A stretch of DNA of 7,260 bases from Acidimicrobiia bacterium (GTDB taxonomy: Bacteria > Actinomycetota > Acidimicrobiia > Acidimicrobiales > SZUA-35). The DNA lies in assembly GCA_029857855.1 (NCBI GenBank), contig JAOUGG010000106.1, positions 1-7,260 on the forward strand, in the 5' to 3' direction. Made by a program: the position numbers and the translations under genes. Below are positions 1 to 6,128 of this stretch, piece after piece (the first letter of the stretch is position 1; every line of letters begins with the position of its first letter). The notes beneath the pieces were generated by a model. It was not told where the DNA came from. It did not search any database and saw only the letters and a program-made list of their open reading frames with translations.

Positions 1-358
1 CGGGATCCCAGGCGTCGAGTTCCTCCAGTACCGGGGACCCGATATCGACCAGTACCAACGCCGTACCGAGCGTGTCGGCCAGCAGATCACCGCTCGACGG
101 CCGATCGAGCGACAGCACGGGGAAACCGTTGTCCGGGTCGGGATCGAGGTCGTGGACCGCCAGGCCGATGATCGGCGAGAGGCGGTGGTCCGCGTCCGTC
201 ATCGCAGGTTCGAATCCGGCGGCCTCCCCAACCTGACCCAGGATCCGGGAGGCCATCGCGGCCATCGTGGCGACACAGATCCAGCGACCATCCCGGTACA
301 CGTCTGCCAGCTGTTGCCGCAGCTGGTCACATTCCGCGTCGCTGACGGCGCGGAGCAC
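1..358 (-). CDS. Hypothetical protein, N-terminal part, cut off by the window edge
   Basis: The frame reads open for 119 codons from a GTG at 358 and leaves the window without a stop. Third codon positions are overwhelmingly G or C, as in the neighbouring genes, which argues for real coding. The protein starts VLRAVSDAECDQLRQQLADV, then has a hydrophobic Met/Ala-rich stretch (about residues 28-40), an acidic turn (LDPDPDNG, about 71-78) and a hydrophobic strand (about 99-106, TALVLVDI). I recognise no family. The start is uncertain. The frame stays open upstream into the end of relA until a TGA near 475, but contains no ATG, GTG or TTG there. GTG 358 has no convincing ribosome binding site, and a CTG at 400 or the ATG at codon 32 are alternatives. 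It begins about 43 bases after the relA stop, so it is probably co-transcribed and perhaps translationally coupled. No function is assigned. Confidence 0.6.
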   Translation of the reverse strand, partial: MLRAVSDAECDQLRQQLADVYRDGRWICVATMAAMASRILGQVGEAAGFEPAMTDADHRLSPIIGLAVHDLDPDPDNGFPVLSLDRPSSGDLLADTLGTALVLVDIGSPVLEELDAWDP

Positions 359-401
359 GCGCAGAACGACGGAGAGCCCCGCAGGTGGGAGCCCGCTCAG
401 G

Positions 402-2654
402 TCAGCGGCGGGAGCCGCCGGGAACGATCCGGTAGACGTCGTAGACGCCGTCGACGCCGCGGAGGCTGCGCATCAGCGACGTGAGGTGCGACGGGTCGGC
501 GATCTCGAACTCGAAGGCGAGGCGGGCGATGCGGTCGTCGGTGGTGGCGGTGGAGCAGTTGATGATGTTCACGTGCTGCTCGGAGAACGCCCGTGACACA
601 TCGGCGAGGAGATGCGATCGGTCGTAGGCCTTGACCTCGAGCGAGGCGACGAAGTGGTCGGCCTCCATGGCCGCGTCCCATTCGGCGTCGATCAGACGGT
701 CGTTCTGGGCGCTGGCGAGCGACTCGGCGTTCGCGCAATCGGTTCGGTGGATCGAGACGCCGCGACCACGTGTGACGAAGCCCATGATCTCGTCGCCCGG
801 CACCGGCGTGCAGCAGCGCGACAGGCGCACGAGCACGTCGTCGAGACCCTCGATCCGGACCCCGACCGCTCCTGGCGGCTCCCGCTTGGCCGGAACCATC
901 TCCGACTGGTACTCACCGGGCGGCGGGTTCGACCGGAGGTCACGAGGCTCGCCGGACTTGATCCGTTTGAGCCGGGCGGCCACCGACTGCGCGCTGATAT
1001 GGCGCTCACCGATCGCCGCATAGAGCAAGTCGGCGTCGGTGTAGTTCATTTCGGTGGCGACACCGATGATGGTCTCGCCGGCCTTCTGTCCGAAGTCGGA
1101 CAGGCGCAGGCCCTCCTTCTTCAGTGCCCGCTTCAGATCCTGTTCACCGGCGGAGATGGCGTCGTCGCGGCGTTCACGGGAGAACCATTGACGGATCTTC
1201 GACGACGCCCGATTCGAGACGACGAAGTTCAGCCAGTCGCGTGACGGCCCGGCACCGACGACCTTGGAGGTGAAGATCTCGACGGTCTCACCGGAATGAA
1301 GCGGTTCGGACAGCGACACCAGCTTGCCGTCGACTTTGGCCCCGACGCAGCGGTGACCGATGTCGGTGTGGATGGCGTAAGCGAAGTCGATCGGGGTCGA
1401 GTTGGCCGGGAGCGTGGTGACCTGCCCCTGCGGCGTGAAAACGAAGATCTCCTCGTGGTCGAGATCGACCTTGAGGTTCTTCATGAACTCGTCGGGGTCG
1501 GAGGTCTCCTTCTCCCAATCGATGATGCGGGTCAGCCACGGCAGATCGACCGACGAGCCGCTGCCGTTGGCCGCGTCCTTGTAGACGTAGTGGGCGGCCA
1601 CACCGCTCTCGGCCCGGTTGTGCATCTCCCTGGTGCGGATCTGCACCTCGATCGGCTTGCCCTGCGGCCCCACCACCGTGGTGTGGAGGGACTGGTAGAG
1701 GTTGAACTTGGGCATGGCCACATAGTCCTTGAACCGGCCCTGAACCGGCTTCCATGTGGCGTGGATCGAGCCCATCGCGGCGTAGCAGTCGCGAACGGTC
1801 TCGACGATGACCCGGATGCCGACGAGATCATTGATCTCGTCGAATGTCTTGCCCTTGAGCTGCATCTTCTCGTAGATCGAGTAGAGATGCTTCTCGCGGC
1901 CGATGACGGTGGCCTTGATGCCCAGCTCGACCACCCGGTCGTTGACCTGTTCGAGCACTTGGGTCAGATACGTCTCCCGTTCGGGTGCCCGTTCGGCCAC
2001 CATGTGCTCGATCTCGGCGTAGCGCTTGGGATGGAGGGCGGCGAAGCTCAGATCCTCCATCTGCATTTTGATCTCCTGCATGCCCAGGCGATGGGCCAGC
2101 GGTGCATAGACCTGGAGCGACTCGAGCGCGATCCGTTCCTGTTTCCAGGCCGGCAGGGCCGCCAGGGTGCGAAGGTTGTGGAGGCGATCGGCGAGCTTGA
2201 TGATCAGCACCCGCATGTCGTTCGACATGGCCACCATCATCTTGCGCATGGTGGCGGCCTGCTGGGCCTCCTTCGAGTCGAAGCGGACCCGATCGAGCTT
2301 GGTCACGCCGTCGACGATGGCCGCCACTTCGGGACCGAAGGCCCGATCGATGTCCTCCAACTCGATGCGGGTGTCCTCAACCGCGTCGTGGAGGAGGGCG
2401 GCGCAGATCGACACCTCGTCGAGACCGAGTTCGGCAATGATCCGAGCCACGGCGAGCGGGTGGACGATGTACGGTTCACCCGATTTGCGGCGCTGGGTCT
2501 GGTGGGCTCGGGCCGCCGTCTGGTAGGCCCGGGTGACGATCTCGATCTGCTGCTCGCGACGAGCCCCGTCGAACCGTTTGATCAGCGGTTCGACCTGCGC
2601 TTCGATCGTGCGCCGTTTCCGGCGCCATGGGAGGACCCGCTCGACCGTTACCAC
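402..2654 (-). CDS. relA: Bifunctional (p)ppGpp synthetase/hydrolase (Rel/RelA-SpoT family)
   Basis: A long RSH enzyme of 750 aa that makes and degrades the stringent-response alarmone (p)ppGpp in the cytoplasm, sensing uncharged tRNA on the ribosome. The HD hydrolase domain (about 40-200) looks intact: RRKSGEPYIVHP with His65, HDAVEDT with His89, Asp90, Glu93 and Asp94, and KLADRLHN with Asp156 and Asn160. The synthetase domain (about 245-360) has RFKD at 307-310, the RXKD signature of bifunctional rather than synthetase-only enzymes, then YQSLHT (320-325) and EVQIRT with catalytic Glu336. The TGS domain lies at about 402-464. A helical region is followed by the Cys-containing module (RLSRCCTPVPGD, Cys614/Cys615, then His636 and Cys640) and a C-terminal ACT domain (about 667-744). 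The start is GTG 2654. No better start exists in frame, but the ribosome binding site is weak (GAG 4 bases away, GGAG 14 away). It follows secF after 140 bases that hold a probable promoter of its own. Confidence 0.96.
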   Translation of the reverse strand: MVTVERVLPWRRKRRTIEAQVEPLIKRFDGARREQQIEIVTRAYQTAARAHQTQRRKSGEPYIVHPLAVARIIAELGLDEVSICAALLHDAVEDTRIELEDIDRAFGPEVAAIVDGVTKLDRVRFDSKEAQQAATMRKMMVAMSNDMRVLIIKLADRLHNLRTLAALPAWKQERIALESLQVYAPLAHRLGMQEIKMQMEDLSFAALHPKRYAEIEHMVAERAPERETYLTQVLEQVNDRVVELGIKATVIGREKHLYSIYEKMQLKGKTFDEINDLVGIRVIVETVRDCYAAMGSIHATWKPVQGRFKDYVAMPKFNLYQSLHTTVVGPQGKPIEVQIRTREMHNRAESGVAAHYVYKDAANGSGSSVDLPWLTRIIDWEKETSDPDEFMKNLKVDLDHEEIFVFTPQGQVTTLPANSTPIDFAYAIHTDIGHRCVGAKVDGKLVSLSEPLHSGETVEIFTSKVVGAGPSRDWLNFVVSNRASSKIRQWFSRERRDDAISAGEQDLKRALKKEGLRLSDFGQKAGETIIGVATEMNYTDADLLYAAIGERHISAQSVAARLKRIKSGEPRDLRSNPPPGEYQSEMVPAKREPPGAVGVRIEGLDDVLVRLSRCCTPVPGDEIMGFVTRGRGVSIHRTDCANAESLASAQNDRLIDAEWDAAMEADHFVASLEVKAYDRSHLLADVSRAFSEQHVNIINCSTATTDDRIARLAFEFEIADPSHLTSLMRSLRGVDGVYDVYRIVPGGSRR

Positions 2655-2694
2655 GTGACTCGACAGCGCTCCAATATTGCTAGAGGGACCGGGC

Positions 2695-2712
2695 GGCCCG
2701 ACACAACGGGCC
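2695..2712 (-). promoter_or_regulatory. Perfect GC hairpin at the predicted 5' end of the relA mRNA
   Basis: GGCCCG (2712-2707) and CGGGCC (2700-2695) pair perfectly around the loop TTGTGT. The stem begins one base after the predicted transcription start. No T-run follows, so a classical terminator is unlikely. It could stabilise the 5' end of the transcript or simply be part of the leader. Confidence 0.4.
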
Positions 2713-2719
2713 TGTTCAG

Positions 2720-2725
2720 ACTATA
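2720..2725 (-). promoter_or_regulatory. Probable -10 box of a relA promoter
   Basis: TATAGT on the minus strand differs from the TATAAT consensus by one base and stands out in GC-rich surroundings. No good -35 hexamer is visible at 16-18 bases, which is common in actinobacteria. The start point would be near 2713, giving a leader of about 59 bases before the relA GTG. Confidence 0.45.
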
Positions 2726-2768
2726 TCGAACCCCGACCCCCGGACTTGATTCGCGTCCACGAGTAGCA

Positions 2769-2792
2769 GCCCCCTTCGGGCCGCCCGGGGGC
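2769..2792 (-). terminator. Hairpin right after secF, possible weak terminator
   Basis: GCCCCC (2792-2787) and GGGGGC (2774-2769) form a six-base-pair stem around a 12-base loop, starting two bases after the secF stop. No T-run follows, so it is either a weak or factor-dependent terminator or an mRNA 3'-end stabiliser. Confidence 0.35.
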
Positions 2793-2794
2793 GT

Positions 2795-3904
2795 TCAGCG
2801 ACGCTTACCCTTCTTGCGCGGCCGCGGCGGGCCGCCTCCGGGGGTTATGAGACGGGGGTCGAATCCGTCGGGGGAGATCGGCTGTTCGTCGTGATCGCCG
2901 CTGCCGTTCAGGGATTCGTCGGCGGCATCGGCGTCGCCACCCTTTGCCGCCCGCTCCCGGCGCCGAGCCTCGATCTGGGCAGCCCGACGTTGATCGGGCT
3001 GGCGTTCCTTGAGAATGACCAGCAGCGGTGCGGCCACGAAGATCGACGAATACGTGCCCGACAGCAGACCGATGAACAGGGCAAGCCCGAAATCGCGGAG
3101 GCCGGCGCCACCCAGCAGGAACGAACCGATGATGAGCATCGACAACACCGGGAGAACGGTGGTGATCGTGGTGTTGATGGACCGCATCAGAACCTGGTTC
3201 ATCGACACGCTGACCAGCTCGGACGGTTCGAGTCGCTCGCCGAGCAATCCGCGGTCGTTCTCGAGCACCTTGTCGTAGACGACGACGGTGTCGTAGAGCG
3301 AGTAGCCGAGGATCGTCAAGAGTGCGATAACCGTGGCCGGGCTGACCTCGAAGCCGAACAGCGAGTAGACCCCGGCAACGAGGACCAGGTCGTGAACAAC
3401 GGCAACGAGGGCGCCGACGGCCATGCGCCATTCGAGACGCCAGGCCAGGTACAGGGCAACGGCGATGAAGAAGAAGACCAGCGCTCGGATCGCCTTCGAC
3501 GTGATCTGATCACCCCACGTCGGGCCGATCTGCGACACGCTGACCTCATCGCGGGTCGTGCCGGCCAGATCCGAGAGTTGACTGATGATCTCATCGCTGC
3601 GTTCGAGCGCCGCGGTTCCCGACTGGACCTGGATGATCGACAGGTTCGACGTGCTCACGAGCGTGATGCGGGCATCCTCGGCGGCCGAAACGGCATCGCG
3701 GGCATCCCCGACGGTCACGTTGTCACCGACCGGGACCTCCCAGATACCACCGCCCTCGAAATCGATGCTGAGGTTGAGGCCCCGAGTCAGCAGGAGCACA
3801 ATCGACGCCAGCACCAGGAAGCCGGAGACGGCCATGCTGATCCGCCACTTCGGGCGGAAGTCGATGGTGGAGCGACCGGCGAAGACGTCACCGAGAAAAC
3901 TCAT
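2795..3904 (-). CDS. secF: Protein translocase subunit SecF
   Basis: An inner-membrane partner of SecD (369 aa) in the SecDF complex, which couples proton flow to late steps of Sec-dependent protein export. TM1 is at about 22-42, followed by the family motif DFEGGG (49-53). The exported P4 domain spans about 55-135, and a block of five membrane helices runs from about 138 to 298. Conserved motifs are HDLVLVAGVY (171-180), GYSLYDTVVVYDKV (200-213) with Asp205, and RSINTTITT with Arg241. These match the Asp213 and Arg247 positions known to matter in E. coli SecF. The SLYDTVVVYDK form is the actinobacterial style. A cytoplasmic tail of about 70 residues is rich in Arg, Lys, Asp and Gly and ends RPRKKGKRR. 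Its ATG overlaps the secD stop as ATGA and has a perfect AGGAGG six bases upstream. That rules out the longer in-frame start at 4006, which lies inside secD. Confidence 0.96.
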   Translation of the reverse strand: MSFLGDVFAGRSTIDFRPKWRISMAVSGFLVLASIVLLLTRGLNLSIDFEGGGIWEVPVGDNVTVGDARDAVSAAEDARITLVSTSNLSIIQVQSGTAALERSDEIISQLSDLAGTTRDEVSVSQIGPTWGDQITSKAIRALVFFFIAVALYLAWRLEWRMAVGALVAVVHDLVLVAGVYSLFGFEVSPATVIALLTILGYSLYDTVVVYDKVLENDRGLLGERLEPSELVSVSMNQVLMRSINTTITTVLPVLSMLIIGSFLLGGAGLRDFGLALFIGLLSGTYSSIFVAAPLLVILKERQPDQRRAAQIEARRRERAAKGGDADAADESLNGSGDHDEQPISPDGFDPRLITPGGGPPRPRKKGKRR

Positions 3905-5697
3905 TCTGAACCTCCTGCGAGCGAGGGAAGGCCGAGAAGGCGAGGGTTCTTCTCGACCGCGCCGCGCTGGGCCAACCAGGCCAGCGCCGGGCGCATGAAC
4001 ATCCACGAGATCAGAAGGTCGAGGATGGTGGCCAGGCCGAGGTAGAAGGCGAACCCCCGTACCGCACCGACGGTCAACCAGTAGAGCAGCACGGCGGCGA
4101 TGAGGCTGACCACATCGGCTTTGACGATGGTGGAGATGGCGCTCTGGTAGGCCCGCTCGATGGCGGTCGGAACCCTCCGTCCGGAGACATAGGACTCCTT
4201 CACGTTCTCGAAATAGACGATGTTCGAGTCGGCCGACACACCGATGGCCACGATGAGACCGACCACACCGGCCAGACTGAGAGCCAGCCCGTATCTGTCA
4301 CCGAACCAGGCGACGATCGTCCACAGCAACATCCCCGACAGGATCAGACCGGAAATGGCGACCAGGCCGGCGAGGCGGTAGTACGCAAGCAGGTAGGTGG
4401 CGACCAGGATCAGCCCGATGATGCCGGCGATGACACCGGCGTCGAGGACGTCGTGACCGATCGTCGCCGAGACGGTGCGGATCTCCTGCGCCTGCAGTTC
4501 GAGCGGCAGCGCACCAAAGCGGAGCGCCTCGGCCAACAGCCGGGCCTCCTCCTCCTCGAACGCCCCGGAGATCACGATCTGATCCCGGGCGAAGGTTTCG
4601 GCGTTGATGCTGGGCGCCGAGATGACCTGGTGGTCGAGGACGATGGCCAGGCGCCCGCTCGGGCACAGATTGGGATCGGGGTTGAGGGCGTAACACGAAC
4701 GGGCCGCGGCGTTGAACTGATCGATGCCCCCGGCGCCGGGACGGAAGACAGGATTGACCTCCCAGCCGCTGCCGGTGAAGTCGAGTGACACTTCGGCGGT
4801 CTCGACGACCTCACCGGTCAACATCGTCGGACCGAGGCACAGCCGGTTGCCGTCGCGGTCATCCAACACGACATAGGCGTCCGCCTCATCCGCGTTGTCG
4901 GGCGTGACGCCCTCGATCGAGCACGCCTCGGCCGCGGCGAGCTGATCCGGGGTGAGGGTCGACTGCGGCGTGGGCGTCGGAGCGACGGTCGAGTCGGTCG
5001 CGTCGTCCTCGGTGGCCGTGGTCGACGTGCTGTCGGCCGTGTCGTCGGCTGCGGAGGTGGTCGAGGTCGCGTCGTTGCCGGCTTCGGTGGTCGACGTCGA
5101 CTCGTCCTGGGCGAGCACGAGCGGGCTGAATCGACCGGCCTGTCCGGCCATCGATCCCTCCTCATCCGCGGTGGAGTCGGTGGTGCCATCGCCGGAGTCG
5201 CTGGTTGTGTCCTGGCTGGTGGCGTCGGTCGTGTCGGTGGAACCGGAACCGTCGTCGACACCTTCGCCGGTCAGGTCGTCGAGGTTGATCGGATTACCGT
5301 TCTCGTCGGTGAGATCGAGGTTGCTCAGGTCCGGACCGAGATCGAAGATGACGGGGCGGAACCGCAGCTCGGCGGTCTGTTGCAGCCGCTCCAGGGCCTG
5401 CTCCTGGTCCTCGACCACACCGGGCAGGGCGACAACGATGTTGGTGCCCTGGCGGGAGATCTCGGGTTCGGCCACGCCGATCTCGTCGATGCGGCCCCGC
5501 AACAGCTCGACGGTGAGGTCGAGCGACTCGTCGGTGACGTCGTCACCGCTGGTGCTGGTCGGTTCGAGGACGACCGAGACGCCGCCCTGAAGATCGAGGC
5601 CGAGGAGCGGCTGGTTGCCGGCGACGACCGTGTAGACGATTCCCAGGAAAGCGGCGGCGACCACCGAGAGGGATGAGATTTTCGCTCCGCGTGACAT
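3901..5697 (-). CDS. secD: Protein translocase subunit SecD with a low-complexity insert
   Basis: The larger subunit of the SecDF proton-driven export motor (598 aa from ATG 5697). TM1 (about 8-27) leads to the hallmark GLDLQGG (33-39). The exported P1 region (about 40-410) includes the conserved VELLRGRIDEIGVAEPE and LPGV segments. It is interrupted at about 147-249 by a Ser/Thr/Asp/Ala-rich stretch, then resumes through ISAPSI and ISGAF to the porter block of five helices (about 414-577). The motif AIGVSADSNIVYFENVKE carries Asp490, equivalent to the proton-relay Asp519 of E. coli, in the actinobacterial ADS form. The protein has four cysteines only (259, 287, 335, 345), all in the exported part. 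The stop of yajC and the ATG of secD share a base (TGATG), and GAGGA lies six bases before this ATG. A GTG three bases upstream (5700) is possible but has poorer spacing. The stop overlaps the secF start. Confidence 0.95.
   Translation of the reverse strand: MSRGAKISSLSVVAAAFLGIVYTVVAGNQPLLGLDLQGGVSVVLEPTSTSGDDVTDESLDLTVELLRGRIDEIGVAEPEISRQGTNIVVALPGVVEDQEQALERLQQTAELRFRPVIFDLGPDLSNLDLTDENGNPINLDDLTGEGVDDGSGSTDTTDATSQDTTSDSGDGTTDSTADEEGSMAGQAGRFSPLVLAQDESTSTTEAGNDATSTTSAADDTADSTSTTATEDDATDSTVAPTPTPQSTLTPDQLAAAEACSIEGVTPDNADEADAYVVLDDRDGNRLCLGPTMLTGEVVETAEVSLDFTGSGWEVNPVFRPGAGGIDQFNAAARSCYALNPDPNLCPSGRLAIVLDHQVISAPSINAETFARDQIVISGAFEEEEARLLAEALRFGALPLELQAQEIRTVSATIGHDVLDAGVIAGIIGLILVATYLLAYYRLAGLVAISGLILSGMLLWTIVAWFGDRYGLALSLAGVVGLIVAIGVSADSNIVYFENVKESYVSGRRVPTAIERAYQSAISTIVKADVVSLIAAVLLYWLTVGAVRGFAFYLGLATILDLLISWMFMRPALAWLAQRGAVEKNPRLLGLPSLAGGSE
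3911..3916 (-). promoter_or_regulatory. Ribosome binding site of secF
   Basis: A perfect AGGAGG lies six bases before ATG 3904, inside the last codons of secD. It decides the secF start against the upstream in-frame ATG at 4006. Confidence 0.8.
4951..5259 (-). repeat. Low-complexity Ser/Thr/Asp-rich segment inside SecD
   Basis: About 103 codons of secD encode almost only Ser, Thr, Asp, Ala and Glu, with recurring TSTT/DSTS units and a PTPTPQ end. One less biased block, GRFSPLVLAQDE (about residues 189-200 by the GTG numbering), sits in the middle. At DNA level the element gtggtcgacgt on the plus strand recurs at 5018-5028 and 5087-5097, with a variant at 5057-5067, consistent with growth by slippage or unequal duplication. 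Actinobacterial SecD proteins often carry a Pro- or Ser/Thr-rich insert in the first exported domain. A disordered linker on the outside of the membrane is the likely result. Confidence 0.75.
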
Positions 5698-5969
5698 CAC
5701 TCGTCCTCGTCACCGGCGGCGTTGTCGACGATCTTGCTGGCCACCGAACTCCTCGTCATGCGCAGCTCGACGCCGTCGGCCACATCGAGCCAGAGGATCT
5801 CGCCGTCTACGGCGTTGACGAACCCGTAGATTCCGGAGCTGGTCACCACCTCGTCGCCCTCGACCAGGGACGCCAGCAGTTCACGGTGCTGCTTGGCCCG
5901 TCGCTGTTGGGGCAGAAACAGGATCAGGTACATGGCCAGGCCGAAGCCGATGAGAATGACGAAATCCAT
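5697..5969 (-). CDS. yajC: Preprotein translocase subunit YajC
   Basis: A small single-span membrane protein (90 aa) that associates with SecDF at the Sec translocon. One N-terminal TM helix (about 3-20, VILIGFGLAMYLILFLP) is followed directly by the family motif PQQRRAKQHRELL. Next come LVEGDEVVTSSGIYGFV (36-51), the β-rich cytoplasmic domain and a short acidic tail ending GDEDE. Length and motif order match the family. The ATG is preceded, nine bases from the GGAGG core, by an exceptionally long anti-16S match. It is the first gene of the yajC-secD-secF translational chain, and its TGA shares a base with the secD ATG. It lies 159 bases after tgt. Confidence 0.96.
   Translation of the reverse strand: MDFVILIGFGLAMYLILFLPQQRRAKQHRELLASLVEGDEVVTSSGIYGFVNAVDGEILWLDVADGVELRMTRSSVASKIVDNAAGDEDE
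5704..5708 (-). promoter_or_regulatory. Ribosome binding site deciding the secD start
   Basis: GAGGA lies six bases before ATG 5697 but only three before the in-frame GTG 5700, which favours the ATG. The site is inside the last codons of yajC. Confidence 0.55.
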
Positions 5970-5972
5970 GGG

Positions 5973-5983
5973 GGATCACCTCC
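5973..5983 (-). promoter_or_regulatory. Extended Shine-Dalgarno of yajC
   Basis: The minus strand reads GGAGGTGATCC here. All 11 bases are complementary to the usual bacterial 16S rRNA 3' end (GGATCACCTCC). The GGAGG core (5979-5983) is nine bases from the ATG at 5969. This is far longer than the 4-6 base match normally seen, and it is the only such site in the window. Confidence 0.8.
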
Positions 5984-6009
5984 AGCCTGGAGACGCTAGC
6001 GCTTCCAGG
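5980..6009 (-). promoter_or_regulatory. Two competing hairpins over the yajC ribosome binding site
   Basis: In the transcript, CCTGGA (6009-6004) can pair with TCCAGG (5991-5986) around a 12-base loop. The palindrome CTCCAGGCTGGAG (5992-5980) can instead pair CTCC with GGAG, which would cover most of the GGAGG core of the yajC site. The two pairings share bases 5988-5991, so they exclude each other. This is seen by base pairing only; regulation is an inference. Confidence 0.35.
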
Positions 6010-6128
6010 TCCTGTCGCGGCATCACGACCGCTGTCTTCACAGGTCTGTAGTTCGGATGGTTTGGGGACGTTCACACGACCCGGGCTCGACGTTTGTTCC
6101 GGAGTCGGGCCGCCTCGTGGCAGGCCGC

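Noticed and set aside
203..230. A plus-strand tRNA-like T-arm, ggttcgaatcc, followed by ggcctcccca
   Set aside because: It resembles a tRNA 3' end, but no D-loop, anticodon arm or matching 5' acceptor strand can be built upstream. It also falls inside the minus-strand coding frame, so it looks like chance.
152..596. Two overlapping open frames on the plus strand near the left end
   Set aside because: They lie opposite the partial minus-strand gene and the end of relA. Their products are Arg-rich and low-quality, while the minus frame has the expected codon pattern.
1296..2894. A 532-codon open frame on the plus strand opposite relA
   Set aside because: It is antisense to a fully conserved Rel protein. 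Long antisense frames are expected when codons end in G or C, and its translation shows no recognisable domain and skewed Asp/His/Leu/Gly content.
3905..4006. A longer start for secF at 4006
   Set aside because: The extra 34 residues lie within secD, are Arg/Pro-rich and unlike SecF. The ATG at 3904 has a perfect AGGAGG and an ATGA overlap.
2891..4045. A 384-codon open frame on the plus strand opposite secF
   Set aside because: It is the shadow of secF. The product is Arg/Asp/Glu/Gln-rich, without motifs, membrane segments or a plausible ribosome binding site.
4952..5590. A 212-codon Ser/Val-rich open frame on the plus strand opposite secD
   Set aside because: Its composition is the antisense image of the low-complexity SecD insert; there is no independent coding evidence.
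5695..5700. GTG at 5700 as the secD start
   Set aside because: It is in frame and only one codon longer. The ATG at 5697 has better spacing to GAGGA and the common TGATG stop-start overlap.
5881..6075. A 64-codon minus-strand frame spanning the tgt-yajC gap
   Set aside because: It overlaps yajC in another frame, has no ribosome binding site and has no recognisable sequence. The DNA is better explained as the yajC leader.
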